From: JAMIFN01 sp964608575
GTDB lineage: Bacteria; Pseudomonadota; Gammaproteobacteria; Burkholderiales; Burkholderiaceae_C
Direction: 5' to 3'
Length of the DNA: 34,200 bases
Assembly: GCA_964608575.1 (NCBI GenBank)
Contig: CAZSPW010000004.1
Location: forward strand, 1 to 34,200
The notes below the pieces were generated by a model. It had not been told where the DNA came from, ran no database searches, and was given only the letters and a program-made list of their open reading frames with translations. The translations under genes were made by a program, and so were the position numbers. Positions 15,495 to 23,678 of the stretch are shown piece by piece. The stretch's first letter is position 1. Every line of letters begins with the position of its first letter.

Positions 15495-17099
15495 TTACCC
15501 AGCCTGCCGAATTTTGGCAATCAAACCTGCCGTGGAGGCATCTAGCCCCGCTGTATTGCCGCTGGTCAAACGAGGGGCTAAATCGCGTGCCAATTGTTTG
15601 CCCAGTTCCACGCCAAATTGATCAAAACTGTTGATGCCCCAAATCACGCCGGCACAAAATACGCGGTGTTCATACAGGGCAATCAGGGCGCCAAAACTCT
15701 CGGGTGTGAGCTTGTCGAGCAGTAAAAAAGTGCTGGGGCGGTTGCCCGCAAAATGGCGGTGGCCGTCAGTAGGTTCGGGCTTGCCGTTCATCAGTGCCTG
15801 CGCTTGCGCTAGGGCGCTAGATAGCAATTGGGTTTGGTGCTCCAGCAAGCCGTGTTCAGCCTGCGCCACGGCGATAAATTCACAGGGTATGGTTTGCGTG
15901 CCCTGATGGATAGCCTGAAAAAAGGCGTGCTGGCCATTGCTGCCGACTTGCCCCCAGACGATGCCTACGGTATCCACAGGCAGCAGTGCGCCCTGCATAT
16001 TGACGCATTTGCCATTGCTTTCCATTTCTAGCTGCTGCAAATGGGCAGCCAAGCGCCGCAGGCCGTGATGATAGGGCGCTATGGTGCGGTTGGTAAAGCC
16101 ACAGAAATTGCGCTGCCAGACATCCAGCAAGGCCAATTGCACGGGCAGGTTTTGTGCTAAATCCGTTGTGCGGAAATGTTCGTCCATGGCGTGCGCACCC
16201 GCCAGCATGGACTCAAACCCTGCTTTACCTATGCTGATGGCAATGGACAGGCCGATAGCCGACCAGAGCGAGAAACGCCCGCCGACCCAATCCCAAAAAC
16301 CGAATGTAGTGCGGATGCCCAAATCGGCAGCTGCCTGCAGATTGGTGGTGATGCCGACGAAATGGGCGGCCACATCTTGCCCGCCCTGTGCCTTGAACCA
16401 GGCCAGCGCGGTGCGCGCATTGGTCATGGTTTCCAGCGTGGTGAAGGTTTTGCTGGCAATCAGAAACAGGGTGTTTTCAGGGCGGCATTGCGCCAGCACT
16501 TGTTGCAGCTCGTGCGCGTCGATATTGGCAACAAAGTGCAGGCGTTTGCCGCTGTCGTTATAGCTGTGCAGGGCTTGCACAGCCAGGCGCGGCCCTAAAT
16601 CGGAGCCGCCTATGCCGATATTGACGATGTTGGTGATGTGCGGCTGGGCGCGCACTTGCTCAGCAAAGTGCAAAAACGCGCGGCGTGTCTCGGCAACTTG
16701 GGCTAAGTCGCCAGTCAGCTCGCTGTCAGGGCGGCGCAAAGCCGTGTGCAAGACCTGCCGCCCCTCGGTTTGGTTGATGACTGCGCCGGCAAACATGGCA
16801 TCGCGTTTAGCGGGTAAATCGCATTGCTGCGCCAGTTCGGTCAGCAGTGCTTGGGTTTGGCGTGTCAAATAGTTTTTCGATAAGTCTGCAAAAACGAAGG
16901 GTGCTTGCAGGCTTAAATCGGCAAAGCGGGCTGGGTCGTCAGCAAAGGCAGCACGCAAATCAAAGCTGCCAGGCATGGCCGTTTGGTAATGCTCGCGCAG
17001 GGCTTGCCAAGCTGGAAGATGCACACAAAAACGCGGTGAATCTACTTCAGTTTCAGGAGCTGCCCAGGCAGCTTTTACGCCATTATTTGCCAAAATCAT
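15495..17099 (-). CDS. pgi: Glucose-6-phosphate isomerase
   Basis: Pgi interconverts glucose-6-phosphate and fructose-6-phosphate in glycolysis and gluconeogenesis. The 534-residue product contains the family signatures: NIVNIGIGGSDLGPRLA (about 160-176), the phosphate-binding SKTFTTLETMTNA, DWVGGRFSLWSAIGL and, near the C-terminus, GVIWGINSFDQFGVELGKQLA. Length matches the bacterial enzyme (E. coli 549). The first ~28 residues before LPAWQALREHY are unusual compared with the common N-terminus, but no better start codon is visible and the ATG at 17099 lies 9 bases after the tal stop codon. tal-pgi form a probable operon linking the pentose phosphate pathway and hexose phosphates. Confidence 0.95.
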   Translation of the reverse strand: MILANNGVKAAWAAPETEVDSPRFCVHLPAWQALREHYQTAMPGSFDLRAAFADDPARFADLSLQAPFVFADLSKNYLTRQTQALLTELAQQCDLPAKRDAMFAGAVINQTEGRQVLHTALRRPDSELTGDLAQVAETRRAFLHFAEQVRAQPHITNIVNIGIGGSDLGPRLAVQALHSYNDSGKRLHFVANIDAHELQQVLAQCRPENTLFLIASKTFTTLETMTNARTALAWFKAQGGQDVAAHFVGITTNLQAAADLGIRTTFGFWDWVGGRFSLWSAIGLSIAISIGKAGFESMLAGAHAMDEHFRTTDLAQNLPVQLALLDVWQRNFCGFTNRTIAPYHHGLRRLAAHLQQLEMESNGKCVNMQGALLPVDTVGIVWGQVGSNGQHAFFQAIHQGTQTIPCEFIAVAQAEHGLLEHQTQLLSSALAQAQALMNGKPEPTDGHRHFAGNRPSTFLLLDKLTPESFGALIALYEHRVFCAGVIWGINSFDQFGVELGKQLARDLAPRLTSGNTAGLDASTAGLIAKIRQAG

Positions 17100-17108
17100 G
17101 CCTAAAAT

Positions 17109-18068
17109 TTATGCTTGCAACAGAGCTTCTAGCTTGTGGCCATCAGCCACAAAATTGCGTATGCCTTCGGCCAATTTTTCTGTAGCCATAGCGTCTTCGT
17201 TCAGGGCGAAGCGGAAAGCCGCCTCATCGTATTGCAGGGCGGGCAAATCTAAGGATTTGGCGGCACTGGCATTCAATACTGGTGTGGTGATGCTAGGGGC
17301 TTGGGCTTGCAATTGTGCCAGCAGCTCAGGCGCGATGGTGAGCAGATCGCAGCCTGCTAAGGCTTCAATCTGGCCGATATTGCGAAAACTCGCTCCCATG
17401 ATTTGGGTGTTGATGCCAAAGTGTTTGTAGTGCTGAAAAATCGCGCTGACCGATTGCACCCCAGGGTCGTTGATACCCGCCCGCGCGGCTTCGTCCCAGG
17501 CCGCGCCCGCTTTGGCTTTATACCAATCGTAAATGCGCCCAACAAAAGGCGAGATCAGGCGCACTTTGGCTTGCCCGCAAATGACTGCTTGGGCAAAAGA
17601 AAACAGCAGGGTTAGATTGGTGTAAATGCCTCGCGCTTCCAGTTTGCGCGCAGCTTCCACCCCTTCCCAGGTGGCGGCGATTTTGATCAGCACGCGCTCG
17701 GGGCCTATGCCTTGGGCTGCATACAGATCAATCAGGCGCTCAGCGCGGGTGTAGGTCGCCATGGTGTCAAAAGATAGGCGGGCATCCACTTCGGTGGACA
17801 CGCGGCCTGGAATAGTCTGCAAAATCGCGCAGCCAAAATCTACCAGCAGGCGATCGACTTGTTCATCTAGCGGGCGGCTGCCAAAGCGGGTTCTGACCTG
17901 CTGCACAAGGGCAGCGTACTCAGGCTTTTGCGCGGCTTTCAAAATCAGCGAGGGGTTGGTGGTCGCATCCTGCGGTTGGTATTGCGCAATTTGCTGAAAA
18001 TCGCCGGTATCGGCTACCACCGTAGTGTGGGCTTTGAGGGCGTCGAGTTGATTGGCAAATTCGGTCAT
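17109..18068 (-). CDS. tal: Transaldolase (TalB type)
   Basis: Transaldolase moves a dihydroxyacetone unit between sedoheptulose-7-phosphate and glyceraldehyde-3-phosphate in the non-oxidative pentose phosphate pathway. The 319-residue product has the TalB length. The Schiff-base lysine is Lys129 in VLIKIAATWEG. Other family motifs are Asp20 in TVVADTGDF, DATTNPSLIL (about 34-43), GRVSTEVDARLS (about 88-99) and LISPFVGRIYDWYK. The start at 18068 matches the normal N-terminus MTEFANQLDALK. It is the first gene of the tal-pgi pair. The 156 bases upstream to msrA hold no gene. Confidence 0.96.
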   Translation of the reverse strand: MTEFANQLDALKAHTTVVADTGDFQQIAQYQPQDATTNPSLILKAAQKPEYAALVQQVRTRFGSRPLDEQVDRLLVDFGCAILQTIPGRVSTEVDARLSFDTMATYTRAERLIDLYAAQGIGPERVLIKIAATWEGVEAARKLEARGIYTNLTLLFSFAQAVICGQAKVRLISPFVGRIYDWYKAKAGAAWDEAARAGINDPGVQSVSAIFQHYKHFGINTQIMGASFRNIGQIEALAGCDLLTIAPELLAQLQAQAPSITTPVLNASAAKSLDLPALQYDEAAFRFALNEDAMATEKLAEGIRNFVADGHKLEALLQA

Positions 18069-18224
18069 GGGCAGGTGTTTTTTGCGGGCGGTTTTTTGCT
18101 ATGGATTGCGCAGCTGCTGGGGCAGAATGCGCGTCATTTTTTGCTGATTTTATCCATCAATCTTGCGCGCCAGATGGGCGCGCCGCCAGCCTAGGGTATT
18201 TGCTGATTTGCGATGTCTGCAGGC

Positions 18225-18758
18225 TTAGCGCATCCATGTAGCAAACAGGTTTTTCGCTTTCTCTAATTTGGGCAGCGCCACCAAGCGGCAATAAGGCTGC
18301 TCGGGGTGTTGCTCGGCATAGCCTTGGTGGTAGTCCTCGGCTTTTTGGTAATTTTGCAGCGGTAGTACCTCAGTGACGGCGTGTACGCCCTGTTTGGCCA
18401 AATCAGCGATGGCGCTGTGTGCCGCTTGAGCTTGTTCTGCTGTGGTGGTGTAAATGCCACTGCGGTATTGCGTGCCGACATCTGCACCTTGTCGATTCAG
18501 GGTGGTGGGGTCGTGCAAAGCGAAAAAAACCTGTAAAAGCGCTTGGATGCTGATGTGCTTGGGGTCATATTGCAGCCGCACCACTTCAACACAGCCCGTT
18601 TGTCCCGTGCAAACTTGCTCATAGCTGATAGGTGGATTCTGGCCATTGCTATAGCCGCACTCGACCATTTGCACACCCTTGAGGCGCGCGAACGCGCCTT
18701 CTAAACACCAAAAACAGCCGCCACCTAAGGCTAATATTTCTAATGCAGCAGTAGCCAT
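18225..18758 (-). CDS. msrA: Peptide-methionine (S)-S-oxide reductase MsrA
   Basis: MsrA repairs oxidised methionine by reducing the S-epimer of methionine sulfoxide with thioredoxin as electron donor. The active-site motif GGGCFWCLEGAF (catalytic Cys15) is at the N-terminus, followed by GYSNGQ and SYEQVCTGQTGCVEVVRLQYDP, typical of the family. GTQYRSGIY and KAEDYHQGYAEQHP are further family motifs. From the ATG at 18758 the product is 177 residues. The ATG 18 bases upstream is less likely, because GGAGG lies between the two and serves the inner start. MsrB is not nearby. It is divergent from the SDR gene that opens the igr-like cluster. Confidence 0.95.
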   Translation of the reverse strand: MATAALEILALGGGCFWCLEGAFARLKGVQMVECGYSNGQNPPISYEQVCTGQTGCVEVVRLQYDPKHISIQALLQVFFALHDPTTLNRQGADVGTQYRSGIYTTTAEQAQAAHSAIADLAKQGVHAVTEVLPLQNYQKAEDYHQGYAEQHPEQPYCRLVALPKLEKAKNLFATWMR

Positions 18759-18837
18759 TTGGATTCCAGCCTCCATAAGGAAAAACGCACGCTATTGTCA
18801 AGCAAACGGTTTTGTATCATCGTCCTGATAGACGGTC

Positions 18838-18852
18838 GCCTTGAGTGAAGGC
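18838..18852. promoter_or_regulatory. Small inverted repeat in the promoter region of the igr-like cluster
   Basis: GCCTT (18838-18842), five bases and AAGGC (18848-18852) form an inverted repeat 40 bases upstream of the first gene of the cluster. It might be an operator half-site pair. No convincing -35/-10 pair was found here. Confidence 0.3.
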
Positions 18853-18892
18853 AGCACTTATATTAGAGCCAAACTAGTGACGGAGCAAAACC

Positions 18893-19669
18893 ATGACTTA
18901 CCAAAATAAAGTGGTGTTGGTGACAGGCGGTGCCAAGGGCGTCGGCAAAGGCATCAGCGAATGCTACTTGAGCGCAGGCGCCACAGTGGTGGTATGCGGG
19001 CGCAGTGCCCCCGAAAATGCCGCAGATTTACCCCAAGTGGGCGATAGCAGAGCTGAATTTGTGCCTTGTGATGTGCGCGATTTAGCCAGCTGCCAAGCTT
19101 TGATTGACGGCATTGTGGCCAAGTATGGTCGCTTGGATGTGCTGGTGAATAACGCTGGCGGCGCGCCCTATACCGATGCGGCTACAGCCTCGCCGCGTTT
19201 TCATGACAAGATTTTTGCGCTGAACCTGACGGCGCCTTTTGCGCTCTCGCAAATGGCGAATAAAGTCATGCAAGCACAAAACGGCGGTGGCGTCATTGTG
19301 TTTGTCGGCTCGGTTTCTGCGCTGCGCCCCTCGCCTGGAACTGCTGCTTATGGTGCAGCCAAAGCCGGTGTGCTCAGCCTCGTGCAATCGCTGGCAGTGG
19401 AGTGGGCACCAAAAGTGCGTTTGGTTTCGGTTAGCCCAGGCCCAGTGCGTACCGAGCAAGCACATCTGCACTTTGGCGACGAGGCCGGCATAGCTGCTGT
19501 GGGCAAAACTATCCCCTTGGGTCGCATGGCTGAGCCTGTCGATATCGGCAATGCTTGTGTGTATTTGAGTAGCGATCAAGCCGCCTACATCAGCGGCGTT
19601 AATTTGACGGTGCATGGGGGCGGTGAGAAGCCTGCATTCCTTGATGCCGCAAATGTCAAGCACGATTAA
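18893..19669 (+). CDS. Short-chain dehydrogenase/reductase (classical SDR)
   Basis: This NAD(P)-dependent oxidoreductase is the first gene of the igr-like cluster. The 258-residue product has the Rossmann glycine motif TGGAKGVGKG (11-20), NNAGG (86-90), and the catalytic Ser140 and Tyr153-x3-Lys157 (AAYGAAKAG), followed by SPGPVRTE, as in classical SDRs. A good GACGGAG site precedes the ATG. It ends 27 bases before the MaoC-DUF35 gene. In context it probably oxidises or reduces a hydroxyl or keto group on the substrate or product of the acyl-CoA module, for example on a steroid nucleus, but that is inference. The family is too broad to fix a substrate. Igr operons of Mycobacterium do not include such a gene. 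Confidence 0.9.
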   Translation: MTYQNKVVLVTGGAKGVGKGISECYLSAGATVVVCGRSAPENAADLPQVGDSRAEFVPCDVRDLASCQALIDGIVAKYGRLDVLVNNAGGAPYTDAATASPRFHDKIFALNLTAPFALSQMANKVMQAQNGGGVIVFVGSVSALRPSPGTAAYGAAKAGVLSLVQSLAVEWAPKVRLVSVSPGPVRTEQAHLHFGDEAGIAAVGKTIPLGRMAEPVDIGNACVYLSSDQAAYISGVNLTVHGGGEKPAFLDAANVKHD

Positions 19670-19696
19670 ATTGAAAAACTCAACAAGGAGTCTGTC

Positions 19697-20692
19697 TTGA
19701 GCGATACCAAACCCGAAGCCTCTTGGATGGCACCCATCCGAGCCGAAATCGGCAAAACCTGCGGCAAATTGTTTGCTTGGGATCCTGTTAATGCCCCCAT
19801 GATTCGCCATTGGTGCGAGGCCATGGGCGTCAATAACCCAATATATACCGACGCGCAAGCGGCTAAGGCCAGCGTTCATGGTGAGCAAGTGGCGCCGCCA
19901 GCGATGTTGCAAGCGTGGATTTTGTCTGGTCTGCATAAAAACAATTACCCAGCGGGTTCAACCACAGACAACCCCTACAAAGTCTTGCAAATGTTGGAAG
20001 AGCAAGGCTTTCCTGCTGTTGTGGCGGTCAATACAGAGTTGGAATTCAAGCGTTATTTGCGCATGAACGAGCGCCTGTACTACACCAGCACCATTACTGA
20101 TATTAGTGAAGAGAAGGCTACAGGCCTGGGTGTGGGTTATTTCGTCACCCAGATGCAGACTTATTACAGCGTGAATGAGGCTGGTGGCGAGGATGAGCAA
20201 GTCGGCAGCATGATGTTCCGCTTATTTAAGTTCAAACCCACGCATGCGCCTAAGCCAATTGAAGAGAAAAAAGCAGGCTCTGCCGTGCCGAAAATTGGCC
20301 GCAGCATGCCTGGCATTAGCCCCGACACCCAATTCTGGTGGGATGGCGTGAACCAGGGCAAACTGATGGTGCAGCGCTGCAAAGCGTGCAGCACCCTGCG
20401 CCATCCACCTGGGCCGGCCTGCCCCGAATGCCAGTCATTCGAGTGGGATGCAGTCGAGAGCAAAGGACTAGGCCATATCTATAGCTTTGTCGTGATGCAC
20501 TACCCGGAAGTGCCACCGTTTGAACACCCTAATCCTATTGGTTTGATTGAATTGGACGAGGGTACGCGCCTAGTTGGGCAGTTGCTAGGTTTGAAGCCGA
20601 ACGAATACAAAATTGGTCAACGCGTACAGGTGGAGTTCAACACTTTTAACGATGGCGAACTGACGCTGCCGCAGTGGCGCGTGGTTCTGTAA
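19697..20692 (+). CDS. ChsH2-like MaoC/DUF35 fusion: hydratase partner and aldolase-binding OB domain
   Basis: The 331-residue product has a MaoC-like hot-dog domain (about 10-185) and a C-terminal DUF35 domain: a zinc ribbon with Cys228, Cys231, Cys242 and Cys245 (CKAC...CPEC), then an OB fold (about 255-331). This is the architecture of ChsH2 of the mycobacterial igr operon, where the MaoC half pairs with ChsH1 to hydrate the enoyl-CoA and the DUF35 half binds the aldolase Ltp2. The MaoC half reads NNPIYTD where active hydratases have D-x-N-P-hydrophobic-H, so it appears to lack the catalytic His. The start is a TTG at 19697 with AAGGAG 6 bases upstream. The acyl-CoA dehydrogenase gene follows after 16 bases. 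Confidence 0.86.
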   Translation: MSDTKPEASWMAPIRAEIGKTCGKLFAWDPVNAPMIRHWCEAMGVNNPIYTDAQAAKASVHGEQVAPPAMLQAWILSGLHKNNYPAGSTTDNPYKVLQMLEEQGFPAVVAVNTELEFKRYLRMNERLYYTSTITDISEEKATGLGVGYFVTQMQTYYSVNEAGGEDEQVGSMMFRLFKFKPTHAPKPIEEKKAGSAVPKIGRSMPGISPDTQFWWDGVNQGKLMVQRCKACSTLRHPPGPACPECQSFEWDAVESKGLGHIYSFVVMHYPEVPPFEHPNPIGLIELDEGTRLVGQLLGLKPNEYKIGQRVQVEFNTFNDGELTLPQWRVVL

Positions 20693-20708
20693 TACAAGGA
20701 GTAATTGG

Positions 20709-21785
20709 ATGGATTTCAATCTAAACGAAGATCAAATTGCCTTCGCTGATAGCGCCAAGGCCTTGTTTGCTGACTTTTGTGCGCCTGAGCAGCAGGCTGC
20801 CTACGAAGCGACCGATGCGGGCTATATGCAGAACCTCTGGCAGCAGTGCGTGGACAATGGCTTGACCGCCATCATCTTGCCAGAAGCTGCAGGTGGTCTG
20901 GAGCAGGGTATGACCGAGCTTATGGCCGTTTTGGTCGAACAGGGTCGCGCCTTGGCGCAAGTGCCGCTGGCGCAACAACAATTGGCCGCCAGCGCGATTG
21001 CGCAATTTGCTAACGCTGCTACGCAAGCTGCGACCGAAGGCAAGATGCTGACCTTGGGCGTAGATGCCGTCAGCCTGAAGTTGGCAGGTGATAAAGCCAC
21101 AGGTGTAGCGGGCGCGGTGCCTTTTGCTGATAGTGCTGATGCGGCCTTGCTGCTGGCGCAAGACGGCGCACAAACGCGTGTGGTGCTGGTTGATTTGCAG
21201 GCTGCGGGCGTGAGTCGTGTGGCTGGCCGCAATCAAGCGCAAACAGGTGTGGCGCAAATCAAATTGGATGGTGCTACGGTTCAAGTGCTGGATGCTGGCG
21301 CTTGGGGCTGGCTGCAGCCACGCGCTATTGCCGCATTGGCGGCGTTGCAACTGGGTGTTTCGGCTGAGCACTTAAAGCAGACGGTGCAGTATGTGAGCGA
21401 GCGCAAGCAGTTTGAGCGCCCGATCGGCACTTTCCAACTGGTGCAAGGCAAGATGGCTGATTGCCAGATGGCCGTAGAGGCGCTGCGTTCAGCCTTATAT
21501 CAATTGGTTTACCGTTTGGATGCGGGCTTGCCCGCGCTGCCACAGGCGCTCGCGACTCGTGTACTGGCTTGTGAGACTGGACATTTAGTTGGCCATGCAG
21601 CGCAACATGTGCATGGTGGCATAGGTGTAGATATCACTTACCCCATTCACCGTTTTGGCTGTTGGAGTCGTCAGCTCAATATCGCTCACGGCGGTTTTGA
21701 AAGTAATCTGGCCGCTTTGGGGCATTGGTTGGCGCATCACGATCAACTCGGTTGGAAGTACGATTCAGAGGAAGCTACTGTATGA
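20709..21785 (+). CDS. Acyl-CoA dehydrogenase family subunit, FadE28/ChsE1-like, probably the non-catalytic half
   Basis: The 358-residue product has the acyl-CoA dehydrogenase fold: an N-terminal helical domain (MDFNLNEDQIAFADSAK onward), a reduced central beta domain, and a C-terminal helical domain (VSERKQFERPIGTFQLVQGK near 230-250, HGGIGVDITYPIHRF near 305-320). It is short, and the FAD-contact motif of the middle domain (GYSEPGAGTD in its partner) is not recognisable. ChsE1/ChsE2-type enzymes are alpha2-beta2 heterotetramers with only two FAD sites formed across the pair, so this looks like the partner subunit of the 23679-24857 protein. AAGGAG precedes the ATG. Its stop codon overlaps the start of the small MaoC gene by 4 bases (ATGA), indicating translational coupling. 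Confidence 0.85.
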   Translation: MDFNLNEDQIAFADSAKALFADFCAPEQQAAYEATDAGYMQNLWQQCVDNGLTAIILPEAAGGLEQGMTELMAVLVEQGRALAQVPLAQQQLAASAIAQFANAATQAATEGKMLTLGVDAVSLKLAGDKATGVAGAVPFADSADAALLLAQDGAQTRVVLVDLQAAGVSRVAGRNQAQTGVAQIKLDGATVQVLDAGAWGWLQPRAIAALAALQLGVSAEHLKQTVQYVSERKQFERPIGTFQLVQGKMADCQMAVEALRSALYQLVYRLDAGLPALPQALATRVLACETGHLVGHAAQHVHGGIGVDITYPIHRFGCWSRQLNIAHGGFESNLAALGHWLAHHDQLGWKYDSEEATV

Positions 21786-22210
21786 ATACGCACACTCTAG
21801 CTCCTAGTAAAACTTTTACTAGTGTCGAAACAGGCTGGGAATTGCCCGCTTTGAGCGTGCCCATCACCGCCACCTTGATCACCGCCACGGCCATAGCCAC
21901 GCGCGATTATGAAAATGTGCACCATGACCTCGAAGCCACGCGCAAACTGGGTTCGCCGCATATTTTTATGAACATTCTCACCACCAATGGTTTTTGCCAA
22001 CGCTTTATTGAAGAAGCCTTTGGTCCTGAATGCGTGTTCAAAGACTTAAAAATCAAATTGGGCGCGCCTAATTATGTTGGTGACACCATGAAGCTGACTG
22101 GCAGTGTGACAGCTAAAGACGCTGCAAGCAAAACCGTCGAAGTGGCATTTAAAGGCAGCAATAGTATGGGTAGCCATGTCACAGGCACGGCTACGGTGCA
22201 ATTGCCCTAA
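21782..22210 (+). CDS. ChsH1-like MaoC-family enoyl-CoA hydratase subunit
   Basis: The 142-residue product is a single hot-dog domain. It carries the hydratase dyad as D-x4-H: Asp42 and His47 in RDYENVHHD, matching the spacing of the catalytic Asp and His known for ChsH1. It should pair with the MaoC half of the ChsH2-like protein, which lacks this motif, to hydrate the alpha,beta-unsaturated CoA ester. The ATG at 21782 is chosen over an upstream in-frame ATG because it forms an ATGA overlap with the previous stop codon and has AGGAAG a few bases upstream. After its stop codon comes a 179-base gap with hairpin structure. Confidence 0.87.
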   Translation: MNTHTLAPSKTFTSVETGWELPALSVPITATLITATAIATRDYENVHHDLEATRKLGSPHIFMNILTTNGFCQRFIEEAFGPECVFKDLKIKLGAPNYVGDTMKLTGSVTAKDAASKTVEVAFKGSNSMGSHVTGTATVQLP

Positions 22211-22389
22211 AAGAAATCCATGACTGGGGCGATCTGCTTTGTTACGCGGTGCTCGCAATGCTCATGCACCCTTAGTGCATTGCGCTTGCTGCGCTCCGTG
22301 CGCCGCGCATCTCATCCCCATTCATGAATTTTTCGCCGTTTGAAGATTTGCGCATTTGATTGAACACCTCCCACGAAAGGGAAAAACTA
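22211..22389. repeat. Structured intergenic insert inside the igr-like cluster
   Basis: This 179-base gap separates two genes of an otherwise tightly packed cluster. CGCAATGC (22254-22261) pairs perfectly with GCATTGCG (22277-22284) around a 15-base loop. The alternative pairing ATGCAC/GTGCAT nests inside. It continues with GCTTGCTGCGCTCCGTGCGC. A perfect palindrome ATTCATGAAT follows at 22320-22329. Composition of the first half resembles intergenic elements I recall from Burkholderiales genomes, but this is unverified. Confidence 0.5.
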
Positions 22390-23562
22390 ATGACCACATA
22401 CGCCCATAACACCGCCATCGTTGGCGTCGGCGCGACCGAGTTTTCTAAAAACTCAGGCCGCAGTGAATTGAAACTAGGTGTGGAAGCTGCACTGGCCGCC
22501 TGTGCTGATGCGGGCATCAACCCGCATGAAATAGACGGCTTTTGCTCCTATGTGATGGACAAAGTACCTGAATACGAATTGGCGCGTATGCTGGGTTGCG
22601 AGGAAGTGAAATTCTTCAGCCAAATCCCCCACGGTGGCGGCGCAGCGGCTGCGCCCTTTATGCACGCGGCCATGGCGGTGCACACTGGTGCGGCCAAATA
22701 TGTATTGGTCTATCGCGCCATGAATGAACGCAGCTGGATGCGCTTTGGCACGGGCGACTACGGCATCAAGCCTCTGCCCTTTTTCGACAATATGAACTAC
22801 GGCTGGTATATGCCGCACGGTTTTCACACGCCTGCGGCTTGGGTGGCGATGTTTGCCCAGCGCTATATGCACGAATATGGCGCCACCAGTGAAGACTTTG
22901 GCCGTGTCAGCGTCGCGGTGCGCGATTTTGCCGCCACCAATCCGCAAGCCTTTTTCTACGGCAAGCCCATCACGCTGGAAGAGCACCAGCAAAGCAAATG
23001 GATTTGCGAGCCTTTGCACCTGCTAGATTGCTGCCAAGAGAGCGACGGCGCGGTGGCCATGATCATCACCACCAAAGAGCGCGCCAAAGACTTGAAGCAA
23101 AAGCCCGTCATCATCAAAGGCGCGGCGCAAGGCATGGCCAAAGACCAGCAAAGCATGTTCAGCTATTACCGTCCGCAAATCTCTGGCCTGCCTGAGATGG
23201 GCGTGGTGGCTAAACAATTGTGGGCGCAAAGCGGATTGCAGCCTGCTGACATCCAAACTGCCTGCATTTACGACCACTTCACGCCCTTTGTGCTGCCGCA
23301 GCTGGAAGAATTTGGCTTCTGCGAACGCGGCGAGGCCAAAGACTTTATCCGCGCTGGCGAGCACGCCCGTGGCGGCAAGCTGCCGATCAACACCAACGGC
23401 GGCCAGCTGGGCGAAGCCTATATCCACGGCATGAACGGCATTGCCGAAATGGTGCGCCAAGTGCGCGGCACGGCGGTGAACCAAGTGGCCAATGTAGAGA
23501 ATGTGCTGGCCACGGCAGGGACAGGCGTTCCTACGAGTGGCTTGATTTTGGGTGTTGCCTAA
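22390..23562 (+). CDS. Ltp2-like acyl-CoA retro-aldolase (thiolase fold)
   Basis: The 390-residue product belongs to the lipid-transfer-protein/thiolase superfamily. Ltp2 of the igr operon cleaves 17-hydroxy-propionyl-CoA steroid side chains by retro-aldol reaction to androstenedione-type ketones and propionyl-CoA. The two tyrosines assigned to catalysis in Ltp2 are at the same numbers here: Tyr294 in CIYDHFTPF and Tyr344 in GEAYIHGMNG. The thiolase nucleophilic Cys is absent from HGGGAAAAPF. The start at 22390 gives nearly the Ltp2 length (386). AAAGG lies about 10 bases upstream, and an in-frame ATG at 22360 has none. It is expected to need the DUF35 half of the ChsH2-like protein. Assignment to steroid substrates is inference. 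Confidence 0.86.
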   Translation: MTTYAHNTAIVGVGATEFSKNSGRSELKLGVEAALAACADAGINPHEIDGFCSYVMDKVPEYELARMLGCEEVKFFSQIPHGGGAAAAPFMHAAMAVHTGAAKYVLVYRAMNERSWMRFGTGDYGIKPLPFFDNMNYGWYMPHGFHTPAAWVAMFAQRYMHEYGATSEDFGRVSVAVRDFAATNPQAFFYGKPITLEEHQQSKWICEPLHLLDCCQESDGAVAMIITTKERAKDLKQKPVIIKGAAQGMAKDQQSMFSYYRPQISGLPEMGVVAKQLWAQSGLQPADIQTACIYDHFTPFVLPQLEEFGFCERGEAKDFIRAGEHARGGKLPINTNGGQLGEAYIHGMNGIAEMVRQVRGTAVNQVANVENVLATAGTGVPTSGLILGVA

Positions 23563-23618
23563 ACGCGAGCCTGATATACCTAGCTTTGCAATCAGCTGCT
23601 CTTATCCAGAAAAACGCG

Positions 23619-23652
23619 ATTCCTACTATCTGACCACTATCTGATTAGGAAT
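23619..23652. promoter_or_regulatory. Inverted repeat enclosing an 11-bp-phased direct repeat upstream of the last dehydrogenase
   Basis: ATTCCTA (23619-23625) and TAGGAAT (23646-23652) are perfect inverted arms. Between them ACTATCTGA occurs twice, at 23625-23633 and 23636-23644, one helical turn apart. The site lies 27 bases upstream of the ATG at 23679 and could be a regulator binding site or a leader hairpin. Confidence 0.45.
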
Positions 23653-23678
23653 GACGCTAAAAACTCAAGGAAATTCAA

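Noticed and set aside
18111..18126. Possible seventh copy of the dispersed repeat upstream of tal
   Set aside because: AGCTGCTGGGGCAGA resembles the inverted core, but the flanks do not align with the other copies, so it is not counted.
18141..18224. Possible small RNA or terminator between tal and msrA
   Set aside because: The region is T- and GC-rich in patches, but I could not find a stable stem with a T-tract.
19082..19936. 284-codon minus-strand open frame under the SDR and MaoC-DUF35 genes
   Set aside because: It is antisense to two genes with clear motifs. Its composition (rich in His, Arg, Cys) is typical of a shadow frame.
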